64,000 bases of DNA, taken from NCBI GenBank assembly GCA_008694505.1, contig VZDJ01000090.1, forward strand, positions 6,503,521 through 6,567,520, in the 5' to 3' direction. The notes beneath the pieces are model-generated. The model saw only the letters and a program-made list of their open reading frames with translations. It searched no databases and was not told the DNA's origin. The stretch is from Cyanoderma ruficeps. Taxonomy: Eukaryota > Chordata > Aves > Passeriformes > Timaliidae. This document shows positions 53,030 to 64,000 of the stretch, piece after piece (within the stretch, counting starts at the first letter, position 1; each line of letters opens with the position of its first letter). A program made the translations under genes and the position numbers.

Positions 53030-55110
53030 GGGATGCCAGCTCTAAATATGTAACTTGGAGAAAAGTCTGCTGTGATTACTCATCACTTCTTGTGGTAAAC
53101 TTCTGTTTTCTGTCATGACCTGCTACAGACTTCTCAAGTCTCACTTCCCAAATTCTGCTGCCCTCAACCAGAAAGTTGCTTCCAAAGTATCTTAATGATA
53201 TCTTAAATAAATCTTCCCTACCTAAAGTAATCTAGCTGTCTAATTTCTGGTTCTGAATTCATTTCTGTAGTAAAGCTCTTTCATGATGACAACTTAAAGT
53301 TGGACTTTTCTTATTTAGAAGAGAGTTTGCTGTCTTCCAAATCTCTTCTATCCCATTGCATCTCTTATTTTTTGGTTTATACAGCAATCTTTTATCTAGT
53401 ACATTACAAGATTGCACATTTTATGGATCTTAATATCCTCTTGTCTTTGCATCAGGTTTGAGCACCACTTCTTTTACTTTGAAGCCTGACACTGCTTACA
53501 TTTTGCCTATTTCTCTCCAGTGTTTTTATCTTTCCTTACATAAATATATCTTCTTCCTCTCCATGCCCTTGTCTAAAATACAGCAGTGATATCTATTCAC
53601 ATGCATTATTAATTCCACGGTCAATGGTGAAAACTCAGAAAATAAACCAGTGTTACTGTGAGTAGCAAATTGAAAACCTCAGAACAGTGAAGAGGAGTGT
53701 CAAAACCCTATACTGAATTTTAAAAATCAAGTGGATAAAAACATACAAAACACCCTCCCACAAAAAGCAGTAGTCAATGAGACGTTCCTAGGACCAAGAT
53801 CATCCATCTGAATTTGTGTTTTGCATTATTTTCTTTATATGATCATTATCAGTCTTTCTTTTACTTATTTACATGAGACTAATTCACACTCCTCTGTTCC
53901 AGTGAACATCAATGCAGACCATTTTGGAACACCAGTCCGATTAAACAAAATTACCAGACATCAGACTGCAGTCATCAGAACAGTTTAAACATGGTGTGCA
54001 GTCCTAGTGCCTGAGCAGTTCATTTCCTGCCACCTTTGATCTGTTTTCTGTCTTTTCCTCTTATGTCTCTGTCCCCATTGCTAATTATTCTGACTTGTAG
54101 CTTTTAATAGCTGAGGCCTTTTCTCTACCACTGACCCACAGAATTGTGCTGGGGAAACGCTGTGGCTTAGAAAAGGAGCGGGAACCCGGAGTCTAAAATT
54201 ATTATATCAGTGAGGAAGTGGAGAAACTGATACAATATTATTTTAAAGCAACCCACACAAGAGTATTCTGAAAAAAAACAACCCCCAAACATATTGTTCA
54301 GAGAAAGATGTGGGTGACATTCAATTTCTGATGACAAATATTTAACATAGACTTTTCATTCTGAAACAGTTTCACCCTTCCTCTCTGAACAAAGGCAAGT
54401 CTCTTCTTCATTCTGATTGCAAGACTGTAAGTATTACCTGTCCTTATCCACAATAACTGTTCTTCCAATTTTTTTAATTCATAAACAAGGAAAAGAGAAA
54501 AGCAGTTTAAGACAAAGCTAAATGAAAATCGTCACTTCTCTTCAAAATACTGATTTAACCTTACATTTTTGAGGTGTCTTTTCCTCAAAGGACACCCCAG
54601 TTTCTTACTTAAAGACAGTATTTTCCTGCTGAAATTTTCAGGAAAATTACTATGTTGCCAGTAGCAGAGTAAGCCACAGGATTTTGAAGTTCTTAATTCA
54701 CCCCATACAGGACTAACATAATACATGTATGTGCCTTACCCAAATCCTTCTTATCTGCACAAAACTCCTGTCTGTCCTATTTGTGTTCCCACACTGCTCA
54801 GCATCTTCCCCATGGCACCAACATTTATGCTGCTTTATGCATCCCATCTCTTTACTGTCACCACACCCACAGGCTGTTTCCTCTCTTCTCCATTAAGTAC
54901 TTCCATCTCTTTACTGGTACAAAAGTCAAAGCACTTGGTGAAAAAATTTGTAAAAGAAACAAACCTTATCAAACTGTGAAAACAGCTCTCTGTGCACAGA
55001 GTCCTCCATTTCTTGACAGCTTCTAGTACCCATAAAATTCGTGGTGTCACCTGGTGAAATTTCAGCATGCAAACTTCACTGCTGCTCACTGGAAAGCCCA
55101 TCCTCTGGGA
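53030..55110. other. Intergenic, no gene recognised
   Basis: AT-rich sequence between the long CR1 and the ERV fragment. I see no exon, RNA gene or recognisable repeat. Confidence 0.55.
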
Positions 55111-55119
55111 TAACACATT

Positions 55120-55425
55120 TAAGCAGTGGGGGCACGATGCCCAAGCAACTTCACCGGGCAAAAGGAGCGGGAATGTGTGAGAGAAACAGCCCTGCAGACA
55201 GCGAGGTCAGAGAATGAGGGGCAGGAGGTGCTCCAGGTGCTGGAGCAGAGATCCACCTGCAGCCTGTGGTGCAGACCATGGTGAGGCAGCTGCGCCCTCA
55301 CAGCCCATGGGTGTCCACAGCAGGGCAGAGATCCACCTGCAGCCCATGGAGCAGCTCCACACTGGGGCAGGTGGATGTCTGAAAGGAGGCTATGTTCCCA
55401 TGGGAAGCCTGCACTAGATTAAGGG
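55120..55425 (+). mobile_element. ERV internal 3' region fragment
   Basis: The segment shows the degenerate repeated unit typical of the 3' non-coding internal part of an avian ERV that carries the LTR type seen at 36.1 and 63.5 kb: GGTGCTCCAGGTGCTGGAGC, GATCCACCTGCAGCC (twice, about 55250 and 55330), GCAGGTGGATGTCTGAAAG and CCCATGGGAAGCC. No LTR adjoins it. Assignment rests on memory of the consensus and needs a repeat search. Confidence 0.65.
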
Positions 55426-55429
55426 CACA

Positions 55430-56455
55430 TAATAGTGGAAATTTTTTTTTGTTTTTGTCCTCCAGAGAAAAATGTAATTTCAGTTGTGCCAAAAAAAAAA
55501 AAAGTTTGCTCAATATTTTGCTTTTTGTACAGATTTCTTCCCCCTTCAAATTAGATCCGTTTCTAAACAAAAGCATAATTTAAATCTGAAGTATCAGTGT
55601 TTCATTTTGGAAATACTTACTGTTTCCTTGTTTCAGCCCTCCGGAATGAGATATTCTGCAATTTTTCTGGAAATTGTCCCATATTCACAATGTTTTTCAG
55701 ACTCTGTAAAAAGTGAGGTTTGGATTTGTAATATTTCATCTGGAAGGGGTGGGGATGCAGTAAGGGTACATCTACAACTTATTTAAGAGTTCACAAGGCC
55801 TGGACTTAAAAGTTCACATGAGGCTGTGTATATATATGAGAAGTGCAGAATTCCATGTGCTAAGTAGGTACTTAAGAGAGAAATAATTGAAAATGTCATT
55901 TACAGAGAATATTTATGACTGCTTTTTTTTCGTGAGGAAGACATGCGGAAGAATTTTCTTGGAGGTTGTGCCAAAGGTGTGATAATGAAGTAGCAGAAGT
56001 AAAAATAGCGAGAAACATGAAGAATAAGTCTTTGTCTAGTTTCCCCAGACTAAGATTTCCTCTTTGATATTAAACTCAACATTGAATAATCTCTGGTTTT
56101 ACTCTCTCTGAACTCTGCTGCACGGTTTATCTTTACTCATCAGTACCCTGAGGAGAGCCAATGAACAGAAGGCAGAATTGCTCAGCCTGTTTCCTCAGTG
56201 TTTGCCTGGGTTCTCAGCACAGGAAGCTCTGAAAAGTGCTCTGAAAAGTCAGAAGGAGGAACCTCTCCAGCTTGGAGGACCCAGTCAATCAGGGGCATGC
56301 ACAGCTAAAGGAGAGGCATGAGAAAGGGGGAGAGGAAACACTGACACTGGCTGCTGAGGATGTACTGGCAGGCAAGAAATGCTCCCCATGGCCACAGTTA
56401 GGCTGGTGGAGGCATGGATGGAGTGACGGAGCTGCCTGAGCCGTGAAAGCAGGAA
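55430..56455. other. Upstream region of the second CD200R-like exon
   Basis: No coding exon was recognised. Just upstream of 56461 are a 12-bp tandem duplication (GCTCTGAAAAGT at about 56226-56249) and purine-rich GAGGAA motifs (about 56330), compatible with ETS/PU.1-type sites of myeloid promoters. The last 100 bp weakly resembles sequence upstream of the 29.1 kb signal exon (ACTGGCAGG...AATGCT in both). Confidence 0.4.
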
Positions 56456-56460
56456 CCAAC

Positions 56461-56530
56461 ATGAAGATTGTTCAGAAGACTGTGTCTGTTTTTGTGCTGC
56501 TCGCCATCACCATGGTCGTGAGATTGGCAG
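56461..56530 (+). CDS. Second CD200R-like signal-peptide exon (gene incomplete in window)
   Basis: Seventy coding bases run from an ATG to a GTGAGT donor and end in phase 1, the phase needed to join a CD200R IgV exon. The peptide starts MKIVQKTVSVFVLLAIT and has the basic n-region and hydrophobic core of a signal peptide. It aligns codon by codon with the signal exon at 29131-29200 (LKVVRKSVCTIVLLTIT), showing a tandem duplication of the receptor. No IgV or IgC2 exon was found in the 7.5 kb that follow. The remaining exons may lie past the window, the intron may be long, or the copy may be an orphan remnant. Confidence 0.65.
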
Positions 56531-56539
56531 GTGAGTCTA

Positions 56540-59500
56540 ACTGGGACCAGTCGGCCATTGGGATGTAAGAATGGGAAATGTGCACAGCTCCTGTCTTTCT
56601 ATACAAACTATAAATAATTCTATGGCTTTTATTAAGTGCAAAAAATTATGAAGCACTACTAAGATATGCTTTCCCAATACCCACTCCTGCTCCTCTTTTC
56701 TTAGTGGTCACAAGGCTGCCAGGTATTTTCCCTGTGACTTCCATGTAGTGACCCTTTAGCTGGGAATGTACAATTTGTCACAAATAAGCTTTTTTACTGA
56801 GACCTCCAAATCCACATCATCTGAGAAACTGAACTTTTTAACACACTAAAAATATGCCTGGGAATATGTGTTTGGGAACTTGAAGCTTTTGGACACGTAG
56901 TTTCTGCTGAAGAGAGGCTGCAGGCCCTTTGAAATAGGGCAGGGATCTCTTGTGTCTTTCAGAGGAGAAGAGGAAGGTCACTGATGTGCTGAGAGAGGGG
57001 AGCAGCTTCTGGAATTTCGTTCTAAGAGGCATGGCTAGTATCAAGATGGGAAAGACTTTTGTACCAAGGGCAATGGCAGTCCAGATTTTGTCTTTTAGTG
57101 TATTTGACTTCATTTTAATGCAGTTTAGCTACAACAGTTTCCCACATATTGCTAATTTTCATTTTTAGAGCTTCTGCTCTTCCAGATACCATACAGCAAT
57201 CCAGGGATTTGATAATGGAACTAAGGATTTGAGGAGCAGTTCCAAATACTTGAACTGTTTCTGTACAGGAGGAAGAAGGCAGATAGGTCCATGAAATCCA
57301 AATTAAACTTCGGACATCTCTGAATAATATGTAACATGCATGTCACCATTCCTATTATGGACAGATAGAACTAAACTACATGAACATGAGTTACTTCATT
57401 CCACTCGGTCAGAAAATAAAAATATATCCTTCGTGATATTTTAAAGCAAAACAGGTGCAGTCATTGTTGGCAGTGGTGGAACACCTATCTATAATGTGTT
57501 TGGTGTGACTAATGAGGAATTCTGAATTGTTACCTCAGTGCTACCCACTGGAAAAAAATTTAAATACTTCATGAAACTTATTAAACTTTGGATCACTAAC
57601 CTTACAATAGGCACACTGGTGGTAAAAGATGTGTCCCTATTCTCTAGGTGAAGAACTATCTCAAAAGCATACTGAGGAACCTGCTCAAGTTCATGCAGAT
57701 CAATTATGTTAGCATCAGAGACAGTCTACATTTTTGAAGACAGTTGCCCAAAAAGTAAAGGAGTGTGGATACACCACAGAATGTTGAAGAAGAATGGGGA
57801 GACAAAGGGGAATCCTACTGTCAAAATTATTTTAAAAAATTCACTTTGCTGGAAAAATAAAAAAAAAAGTCCAATGCCAAAAAGTGGTGGGTTTTCACCC
57901 TAAGGTATTTGGATTTTAACTTCATGGTGTCTTGGTTAACCAATTATATTGCCCTTCAAAGAATGTAGAAAAAGATGTTCCATTAAAATCTAATTTCACC
58001 TCTTCACCCAGCCTGCTCCCAAGAAAAAGGAGCTGACATTTGATGGGAAGTTTTTAGCTAGCACTGCTCCTAAACTTGTTTCCTTCAGTATTGGGGTGGT
58101 TCTTCTGAGCAAGATCTAGTGGCAAGGGTTTTTTTTTTATTCAGAGATCACAAGATAAATGTGTCAAGTTGATCCAATGTGCATATTCTGTCCAGATAAT
58201 TTTAGTCTTCAGTGTTGCATGAAGCTCAGAAGGAACTATGTCCCACCTTTTGAAGACTAGAGTGAGCTACACCAAAATAAATACAGTCATGGAAAACTTG
58301 TTGTATGTAACCAGACTTTATCTCCATTAACATTTTCCTTAACATTTCCTTAGCATGTTGTTTTGTGTGACTGGGTTAGTTTTTACCACAGCAGATGGGG
58401 CAGCTCAGAAAAAAGGCTGAGGTTGTTTCTCAATTGCCATACCTAGATCTGCCCTCAGGTAGAGCTGGATAATAAGCTACTGGATCTGTTGGAGCATGAG
58501 CTCTACTAAAAATCCTTTTGTAACAATCCTCAGTAGCAGCAGTGAAAAAGACTCAACATGACACCTCAAATGGTTTTATACCACACAAGGGAGAGTGGTA
58601 AGGATAGGCAAGATCTTCCCTGAGAAGTCCATGCAATAAATCTGTTTTTATTGAAATAACATTTGCAGCATTTGACTGCCTCTGTATTCTATCCTGTGAC
58701 AATAGATAATGTCCAAGTGCTTCACAGGAAGCTGCAAGAAATCCATTATCAGTAATGAGATGCGATTCCCTATGGTTGTTCAGTTTTATCAACAGTGAAA
58801 AACTGAAGTCAGTGACATTGTGCTGGAATAATAGACTATGAGGTGAATTAAAGTAAAGTTGATTTACAGAGCAACCTAGCTACAGTTCAAGTTTGCCTGC
58901 ATACATAACCTCCCTGAATGCTACTGCTTTCATTTAGTTTCTTTCCTTAATAAAACCAGCACATGCTTTTTCACTAGTGTACTTGTGTTTTATTGCCTTT
59001 TGACTCTCTCTGCCCTAGTATGTTTCACTGCACCTGTCTCTGTTGCCCTCTATTCTAGTTTATGGTGGAATCTTGCTCTAGATACAAAAAAGCATAGCCT
59101 AAAAAACCCTATTATGGTAAACTTACATTTTTCTCCATTTCACTAATTCTTTGCTGCTCCTTTGGGACTATGTGCTGGACTCCTTCTGACTTCTTTTACC
59201 CTAAAAACATGTGAATCCAAGCAGCCTGTTTTTCTCATCCAAATTCTTTAAAAATAATTATTTTTAAAGCATTAAATAAAGCAAAATTTTTCTTAGAACA
59301 CATCTAAATTGCCATAGTACAATCTTCCAAACACATCCTTATGACACCAACATTTTACTTTGTTGTGGTCCAAACGCAGAGTGCGTTCGTGTCTGAACTT
59401 GTCTGCTTTCAAAACCATGGAAAGAAGGAAGTTCAGTCTTCCACATTGGCCACATACTTCATGACTTACAAAGCAAGCAGATTTTCTTTAACTGTGAGTG

Positions 59501-62500
59501 CACTTCTAGAAGTACATGCTACTTACAACTCACAGCTGATGTATTTTGTAGTTAGAGGTGCAATCATTCATAAGAAAAAAAGCATAGAGGATTTTCTTAT
59601 GCTGCCTTATCTTGGTGTTGAATAAGACAATGCTGGGATGAAAACTGCAATGCTAAAGGTAAGCACTGAACAAGGTATGACTGAGATTTTAACCATGTAG
59701 AAGTGAGGTCAAAAGTATGTTTTCACAGCAGTTCCTTAGCTGCGCTCTGCAAAGTACGAAAAAGAAGGCACACAACCTACAGTTCGCAGACAATGACTGA
59801 TTTTTGTTTAGAATAGTAGGAGAACACTCCTTAAGCATAAGTGAAGGGTATTTGGTTTATTTTTCTTCTCACATGGCCAAGAGTAAAAGGCCAAGTTCAG
59901 CACATAGGACAAAATATAGAATAATCTGTATCTGTTTCTATACTGAGAACTGGAAGCACTTTTTACACATGGTACTCTGAAATCAATACTACCCAAGGCA
60001 CTTTGACATCCACTGCAAATCCCTATTGCCCTTATCCATTCCAGCTCACATTCTGCAAGGAGGAAGATCTACTTACTCTGCAGAGTTCAGAAGCAGCAAA
60101 GTTCAAACTTTACAGCCAGACTGGTGTACTATGTGACCAGTTTATTAAGTTCAGTGATGATTTATTATCAGCTGAGGATTTGGCCAACTGTGTTTGTTCT
60201 CTAAACTGCATGACTGTGATACGTCATTTAAACACCAACTAATTTCTTCATTTAAGAAGTGTACCCATCCTTTTTTTTTTTTCTACCCAGTTGCATTGTA
60301 TTGAGACATAACCTATTTATGTGAGGATGAATCACTGAATCACTGGATTGAATTGCAGGCATTGTATTAGAAAACACTTTTCATAAACAATTTGAGCACC
60401 AAAACAAGCACCCATTTTATAGAAAAGCTGGTTTTAGTACTGATTAAAGCATGGTTCTGTGTTCTACTTTCCAGTCAAAATTTGTTGTACTACCTGTTTT
60501 TATTGTTATGACATTTTTAGCTGCTGAATTTCAGCACACATCTAACATTCTACTCATCAAGGTCAACTGGCTCTTATTGTGTGACTTATCAATTCTTTAC
60601 ACTAGTAACACTGTGTTCTTCCTGCTTTCAACAAATTTCCTCACACACTCCTGATACAGCCAATGCCATTAGTAAAAAAGTTAAACAGAATTATGGCAAA
60701 AAATCATCTGCTGAGAAACATTATCAGCAAGCTACTTTCAACCTGGCACATCCATTTAACTGTCTGTTCCTTCTCTCCTTAACCCAGTTCTTTATCCATC
60801 ACGTAGCTGTCCCTTTATTCTTTCAGCTTAATTTTTTTCAAGGGGACACTGTATCAAACACATCTTTACCTAAGTGAGTTTTAGCGTCTTTTCATTGCCC
60901 TCAAAATCAGCTGTCTTGAAAGTCTGCTTGAAAACATACTGGGGAAACTTATAGAGGATTGAAAGATCATAGAAAACTTACACACTAGGAACTGGCAACT
61001 GCAAAGGTATATTCCACCTTGGATGGGAAGACTCAAACCTTGGGATCACTGTTGAGATCTATCAGTGTCCTCAGCCTTCTGCAACATATAAAGTCATGTT
61101 TAAGTTTGCAATCTAAAAAAATCCAGCCATTCTATGAGCACTTCATATTGTCCAGGCAATGACAAAGTGCGTGAGGTTACTATTATAGCTTGCGTGAAAC
61201 AGCAAGAAAGACACAGTGACAGTACTGCTGGCAAGAAAAGTACTGCAAGTGGCATGGTAGTGGTGACAGAAAAGAAACGTGTTAAAAGGAGAACAAAGTA
61301 ACAATTTGAGTATGAGGAAGAAAGGAATTTCTGAAGATAAGGAAAAAGCCTAACTAGAATGAAATGAGAATAGGACATCTTTACAAGGAATAATAATAAG
61401 TCTGGATAAAACTGTGTGATCATGAAACTAGCAGTAAAGGTATATGTCTTTTAATGTGTCCTTCTAAAGATACATCCGTGCTGAAAAAGCTGTGATCTAG
61501 GTTTCAAGAAACAGAGTCATATGAGCGTGGGTCAGCTATTTGATGTGTTTCTATAATGAAATTTAAAGTAGTCTAACTACTTACTTCTCACCTGAAACAC
61601 AGGGGTGAGTTTTAGCCTACACTCCAGCCTGTGCTGTTGCGACTATGTTTTCACAGTCACAAAGCTACGGTATATAAGAGCCTGTCAGTACAGTAGCAAT
61701 TCCTACCCTGGTACAAAGCACTGCTATTTATCTTTATTTCATTCCATTCCAGACAAGCCTTGCTGGATGTCACAGGAACTCTGTGGCAGTAGAAGGGGAA
61801 AGCAGATGCAGAGCACAGACTTGTATCTGAACTCTTCCAAGCGTCCGGTGCTGCCTTTTTGATTATGGCTTGCTGTGACTCATATACTACATTCATTCCA
61901 AGATACAGTTAGTCATTGGCTGTAGTATGATCATTGTTTCAGTTCATTATATCTCTAAGTTTAATATCTTCAGGGGGTTCAGGGGTAAGATTCATCAAAA
62001 TGCGCTGGTAAATGTTACAGTAAGAAAAAAGAATCAATAGGATGTCTGAGAAAGTAAAGCAGTCTCTTTATAGTGCAAAACACTCTTTAACAGTTAAATT
62101 TTGCAAGAGGCTGTCATGGAAATTGAGACAATAAAAAAAATTCTACTGTGGTTTAAAAGCTGCTGTGGAGAATAACAGAGGCTGGAAATCTTTTGTGTTT
62201 GAAAGCAACCAAAAGCACTTTCAGTCTGCATAGCTGTCTCTGATTTTGCAGTGATTCCCCTCAAAAGTTTAGTGGCTTCACAATCAAATGTTCCTGTTTT
62301 GAAAACCTTTCTTCTTTTAGTGTGAGAAAGTATGTGAGAAACAAGAGAAATGACGAAACAAGTGATACTGCAAAGAAGCTGGTGCAACTAGTTATTCATG
62401 AGAGCTGTCAAACACACTGCATAAACCACATTGAAAATAATGGAGCAATCTTTCCCCCAGTCTTTTCAAATTACAGTAATCTTATCTTGACAACCAACCA

Positions 62501-63515
62501 CCAGCACATTTTTGAAAGACAAGTGTGAACTCCTCAACCAAGTTTGTTTTTCCTGAGAGAGGATATGTCCATTTTCAAACATAAAAGTGGAATCTGTCAG
62601 TCTGTCGGAATGTGCACTCAATGCATTGCAATAGAGCTTGAGAACCTTCTCAGACATGGTTTGAAGTCTTCTGCAACAGTCAAGGAGACACGATGAGAGA
62701 TGGCATAATTAGATTTCCGAGGCTAGAGTCAAATTGGAGGACCTCAGTCTAAAGACCTGCTACTGTCATATGAGTCTCCCAGGTGAAACCTAATCACAAT
62801 GGATTTGCATTCACTACCAAAAAAAAAAAAAAAGGAAAAAAAAAAGGCTCAGTCTGGTGCTGTACAGAGCTCCCAGAATCTAACTCATCTGTTTTCCAAA
62901 TCAGTGTGACAGACAGCACGTACTCCTGGTCTCCTGAGCTCTGCTCTTTCTGGCTAACAGAAAAAATGATTGCTGTTTTCCAGAGTCAAGTCAATGGTGA
63001 AGAACATGACTGAAAATGAGATGTTAATTAAAATAAATATGTGACCCTTCATTTCATGTCTCCTGTGTGCAATGAAATAGTTAACAGTGGTGACATTTAA
63101 TTAACATCCTACAGTTAGCACTGCACCAAGAAGATGCACCAATACCTCACACCTCTTCAGAACACTTGTTCTTTGCAGGCCCACAAAGGATGAGGCCTTT
63201 GTTGCACTAAATATCCCCTTTTTCAGCCACAGTGAGCAGTCAGTTCAGCTATAAGATGAGTTTTCACCTTGAGAGATGTAGCTGTGCAACGTGCTGGTTT
63301 GTTTTTGAGCCTTTAAGTAGATAAATTCTGGTGTGGATGCCATATATCTGCCTTAATGCACTGGTCATAAACCAATTGATTATCACAGAGGAAACGGCAG
63401 CAAATGACTTTTAGCCAATTTGCAGCATGAAAAGACCATTTCAGAAAACAGTGGTGTGATGAGAGATCTGAATTAAAACACTTGCAGCACTAAACCTTTT
63501 CTCTTTAACAGAATG
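56540..63515. other. Gene-free interval after the second signal exon
   Basis: I looked for Ig-fold exons (paired Cys with Trp, a YxC motif, CD200R-specific CxxE/GNF segments) on the plus strand and found none. The sequence is AT-rich with a poly-A/GA run at about 62819-62846. No CR1 was recognised. If the gene starting at 56461 is real, this is part of its first intron. Confidence 0.5.
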
Positions 63516-63521
63516 GAATGC

Positions 63522-64000
63522 TGTGCTGTTTTTTGGCAGGGATAGAGTTAATTTTCTTCATAGTGGTGACTGTGGAGCTGGATTTGTGCTGGAAACTGTG
63601 TTGACATGACAGGGATGTTCTGAGCAGTGCTTACACAGAGCCAAGGCCTTTCCTGATTCTCACACCACCAGTGAGTGGACTGTGGGTCCAAAAGAGCTGG
63701 GAGGGAACATAGCCAGGACAGCTGACCCCAACTGGCCATAGGGATATTCCAGACTATATGGCATCATGCTCAGCACATAAAACTGGGGGAAGAACAAAGA
63801 AGGGATGCTTAGAGCTATGATGTTTGTCTGCCCAAGTTACCATCATGCATGATACAGTCCTGCTTTCCTGGATATGGCTGAACACCTACCTGCCCTTGGG
63901 ATATTTTGTTTTTCTTGTTTGCATAGCTTTTGCTTTACCTATTAACCGGTGAGTTTTCTCACCTTTCTGATTCTCTCCCTGTCCTACTGTAGGGGGAGTC
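63522..64000 (+). mobile_element. Avian ERV LTR, truncated by the window end
   Basis: A long run of a very common avian ERV LTR: GGCAGGGATAGAGTTAATTT, GATTTGTGCTGGAAACTGTG, GAGCAGTGCTTACACAGAGC, GGACAGCTGACCCCAACTGG, GGGATATTCCAGACTATATG. A TATA-like ACATAAAACTGGGGGAAG follows at about 63775, then CCTGCTTTCCTGGATATGGC, TTTGCTTTACCTATTAA and a GGGGGAGT end. Whether internal viral sequence or flank follows cannot be seen. It shares two blocks with the fragment at 36.1 kb. Confidence 0.85.

Overview
This is a window of bird nuclear DNA. The genes are split by introns, promoters lie in CpG-rich islands, and the interspersed repeats are CR1 LINEs plus avian-type endogenous-retrovirus LTRs. The species cannot be named from sequence alone. 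The gene content corresponds to the vertebrate CD200R1 - GTPBP8 - NEPRO neighbourhood (human 3q13.2). All exon coordinates were derived by hand from reading frame, GT/AG boundaries and remembered similarity to human proteins; no alignment was run. Layout: (1) 1-5.4 kb, minus strand: the 5' part of a SPIRE-family gene with five phase-compatible exons encoding a KIND domain; the rest is not found here and may lie left of the window. (2) 6.7-12.1 kb, plus strand: a complete nine-exon NEPRO gene (about 541 aa), with a CR1 remnant just upstream. (3) 13.2-15.0 kb, minus strand: a complete four-exon TAF13 gene (124 aa, the human length), tail-to-tail with NEPRO. (4) 18.9-21.6 kb, minus strand: a complete six-exon GTPBP8 gene (275 aa), with a CR1 about 0.1 kb upstream of its start codon. 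(5) 29.1-32.6 kb, plus strand: a CD200R-like receptor with signal-peptide, IgV, IgC2 and transmembrane exons; its cytoplasmic tail is not identified. A solo LTR with 5-bp target-site duplications sits antisense 0.1 kb after the transmembrane exon. (6) 32.6-56.4 kb: mostly gene-free AT-rich DNA with a 56-base assembly gap, an LTR piece near 36.2 kb, a 1.45 kb CR1 at 51.6-53.0 kb and an ERV internal fragment near 55.3 kb. (7) 56.46 kb: a second CD200R-type signal-peptide exon whose Ig exons are not in the window. (8) 63.5-64.0 kb: another ERV LTR cut by the window end. How the genes relate: NEPRO (ribosome biogenesis/RNase MRP-linked), TAF13 (TFIID) and GTPBP8 (mitochondrial GTPase) are housekeeping genes, each with its own CpG-island promoter. 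The CD200R genes are inhibitory or paired immune receptors of myeloid cells and form a tandem cluster beside them. Read in reverse, the orientations of CD200R, GTPBP8 and NEPRO match the human order as I remember it, with TAF13 added between GTPBP8 and NEPRO. No new multi-gene system is evident. The items most worth following are the SPIRE-like third paralogue, the position of TAF13, and the divergent CD200R start and tail.
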